Shown piece by piece: positions 62,596-64,000 of a stretch of DNA of 64,000 nucleotides. The notes beneath the pieces are model-generated. The model had not been told where the DNA came from and did no database searches. It saw only the letters and a list, made by a program, of their open reading frames with translations. Position 1 is the stretch's first letter, and every line of letters begins with the position of its first letter. Source of the stretch: Tubiluchus corallicola (lineage: Eukaryota; Priapulida; Priapulimorpha; Priapulimorphida; Tubiluchidae); NCBI GenBank assembly GCA_030141605.1, contig JAQGDQ010000036.1:124001-188000 (forward strand), in the 5' to 3' direction. The position numbers and the translations under genes are program-made.

Positions 62596-63440
62596 ATGAA
62601 TAAAAGTTCGGGAGAAGGAAACATTCCAGCGAACTGGAAAACTGCATATGTAACAGCAATTTTCAAGAAACGAAATAGGAACATGTCAAAAAACTACAGA
62701 CCTATTAGTCTAACATCAGTCGTATGTAAAATTCTTGAGGCTGTACTTCAAGACAGAATTATCAATCACCTAGAAGAAAATAACTTATCTCTGACAACCA
62801 ATATGGTTTCAGGGTAGGAAAATCATGCCTAATCTCTTGGAAACTATAGGGGACTGGCTAGAAATCCTTGATACTGATGGAAAAGTGGATGTGATCTATT
62901 ATGATTTCCAGAAGGCATTTGAGCATGTCCCTCATGAAAGACTTCTATATAAACGTCAAGCATGTGGTGTTGACAGTCACTTACTGAGATGGACTGACAG
63001 TTTCCTCTAAGACAGAATGCAATCTGTGGGACTAAATGAGTGCAAATCATGATGGAGATTAGTTACAACTGGCATCCCACAAATTCACAATTTTCATTAA
63101 CGATTTACCCGGCACATTAATTTGTGGAAGCAAACTATTTCCTTGTGCTACCAAAATATAAGACACAGTAATAACCATAGAAGATCAAGATCATATGCAA
63201 ACTAATGTAGACTCTACAGATAATGGGTGCAGAACTTAGCAAATGATTTTTAATCACGACAAATGTAAAGTTACAAAAGTTGGCAAAGTTCCAATGATTC
63301 CCTATAGATCATGACACATAACAGTAATCTCAGATCAAGTGAATGTCTATGAAGAAAAAGACCTTGGTGTTACTGTGGACAAGTTGCAGTTTACAAGTCA
63401 CATTCATGATATTATTGCAAAAGACACATAGCATATTAAT
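62596..63440 (+). pseudogene. Reverse transcriptase pseudogene of LINE 2
   Basis: RT blocks are present but broken. There is a frameshift just before QYGFR, and another between the GKSCL motif and NLLETIGDW. About 10-15 residues after GIPQ are lost by deletion. Stops lie at the ends of the frames at 62817 and 63010. At the position of the catalytic F/YADD box the sequence reads KLFPCATKI, so both catalytic aspartates are gone. It is dead as an enzyme. Confidence 0.85.
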
Positions 63441-64000
63441 GCCAATAAAATGTAACTTCAGACATTTGGATACTGGTATGCTGATTAGTCTTTACAAATC
63501 ATTGTAAGGCCTGTCTTAAACTAAACTGAAACAATTTGGAATACTTCCAGGAACATGAAACAATTCCTGAGCTTGAAAGCATTCAGTGATGAGCTACTAG
63601 AATGATTTCAGGGATTGCTGGAAGATCCTTCCCTAAAAGGTTACGACACTTAGGACTTACTAGGCAAAAAATGACAAAGACATTCGGAAACCTTAAGGGT
63701 ATAGATTGGATTGCCAGAAACTGTTTGAACTTCAGATCCATCGGAGAACAAGACAGCATTCACCTAAAATAAATAAGAAATTTGTTTCCAAATGGACAAG
63801 AAAACAAAATTTCTTTGCAGCTCGTGTTGTAAATGCTTGAAACAATGTAGTAAGTGCTTCTTCAGTTCCAGTTTAAAGCTCAATTAGAAGTTCTGGGCCA
63901 ATCACCCTGAGAAATACACTGATCCTAGACTTCCCCAGTGCCAGTAAGATGCATGGATTATTGAGGGAACCTGGCACTTCTTCATGGTGCAAAAACACAA

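Larger units (their letters stand above)
61835..64000 (+). mobile_element. CR1/jockey-like LINE (LINE 2), decayed, runs to window end
   Basis: Translated fragments on the plus strand follow the order of a CR1/jockey-type reverse transcriptase. They are: a pre-RT segment (EGNVASTDAKCLA, 61836 on); NIPANWKTAYVTAIFKK and NYRPISLTSVVCKILEAVL (62630-62750); QYGFR (about 62801); DVIYYDFQKAFEHVPHERLL (62890-62950); a truncated TGIPQ; IFINDLPG; DLGVTVDKLQFTSHIHDII (63362-63420); and a C-terminal part ending near the window edge. It has many frameshifts and stops and carries a nested MITE at 62129-62572. Clade assignment is by memory of motif style. Confidence 0.85.

Noticed and set aside
62484-62684. 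66-aa minus-strand ORF with a glycine-rich end
   Set aside because: It runs across the C-homopolymer end of the MITE into antisense LINE sequence.

Overview
The window is AT-rich (roughly two thirds A+T), intron-rich animal nuclear DNA from an invertebrate whose phylum I cannot fix. Nearly all of it is the 5' half of one gene on the minus strand: the orthologue of RECK, the GPI-anchored, cysteine-rich membrane protein that restrains matrix metalloproteinases and, in vertebrates, is a Wnt7 co-receptor with GPR124. Identification rests on eleven exons that join in frame through GT-AG introns. Together they encode 427 codons plus 2 nt, and the product aligns collinearly with vertebrate RECK from the signal peptide through all five CC (CNKM) modules into the following cysteine-rich domain. 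The Kazal domains and GPI signal lie beyond base 1.

Layout, following transcription (high to low coordinates): promoter and 5' UTR about 57993-58280; exon 1 (signal peptide) 57932-57992; exon 2 56062-56120; intron 2 of 23.4 kb; exon 3 32621-32695; exon 4 27769-27805; intron 4 of 14.8 kb; exon 5 12892-12974; intron 5 of 9.4 kb; exon 6 3440-3521; then a compact block of exons 7-11 between 2864 and 1165. The CC modules start at phase-1 introns, and several carry phase-0 introns at matching positions, a visible trace of duplication of one multi-exon module.

Inside intron 4, at 16333-16450, lies a CpG-rich patch that opens a second signal-peptide exon on the same strand. It ends in phase 1 with a good donor and can splice in frame onto exon 5. 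This suggests a second promoter and a RECK isoform with a different signal peptide and no CC1.

Upstream of the promoter (58.7-64 kb) is a cluster of decayed mobile elements: a 5'-truncated LINE on the minus strand with a GAT-repeat tail; a hAT transposon remnant directly beside it; and a second, CR1/jockey-like LINE on the plus strand, interrupted by a 444-bp hAT-type MITE with an 8-bp target duplication. The remaining intron DNA holds microsatellites, small tandem duplications, a few promoter-like GC patches and many short ORFs that look like chance. I found no tRNA gene, CRISPR array or other recognisable protein gene.
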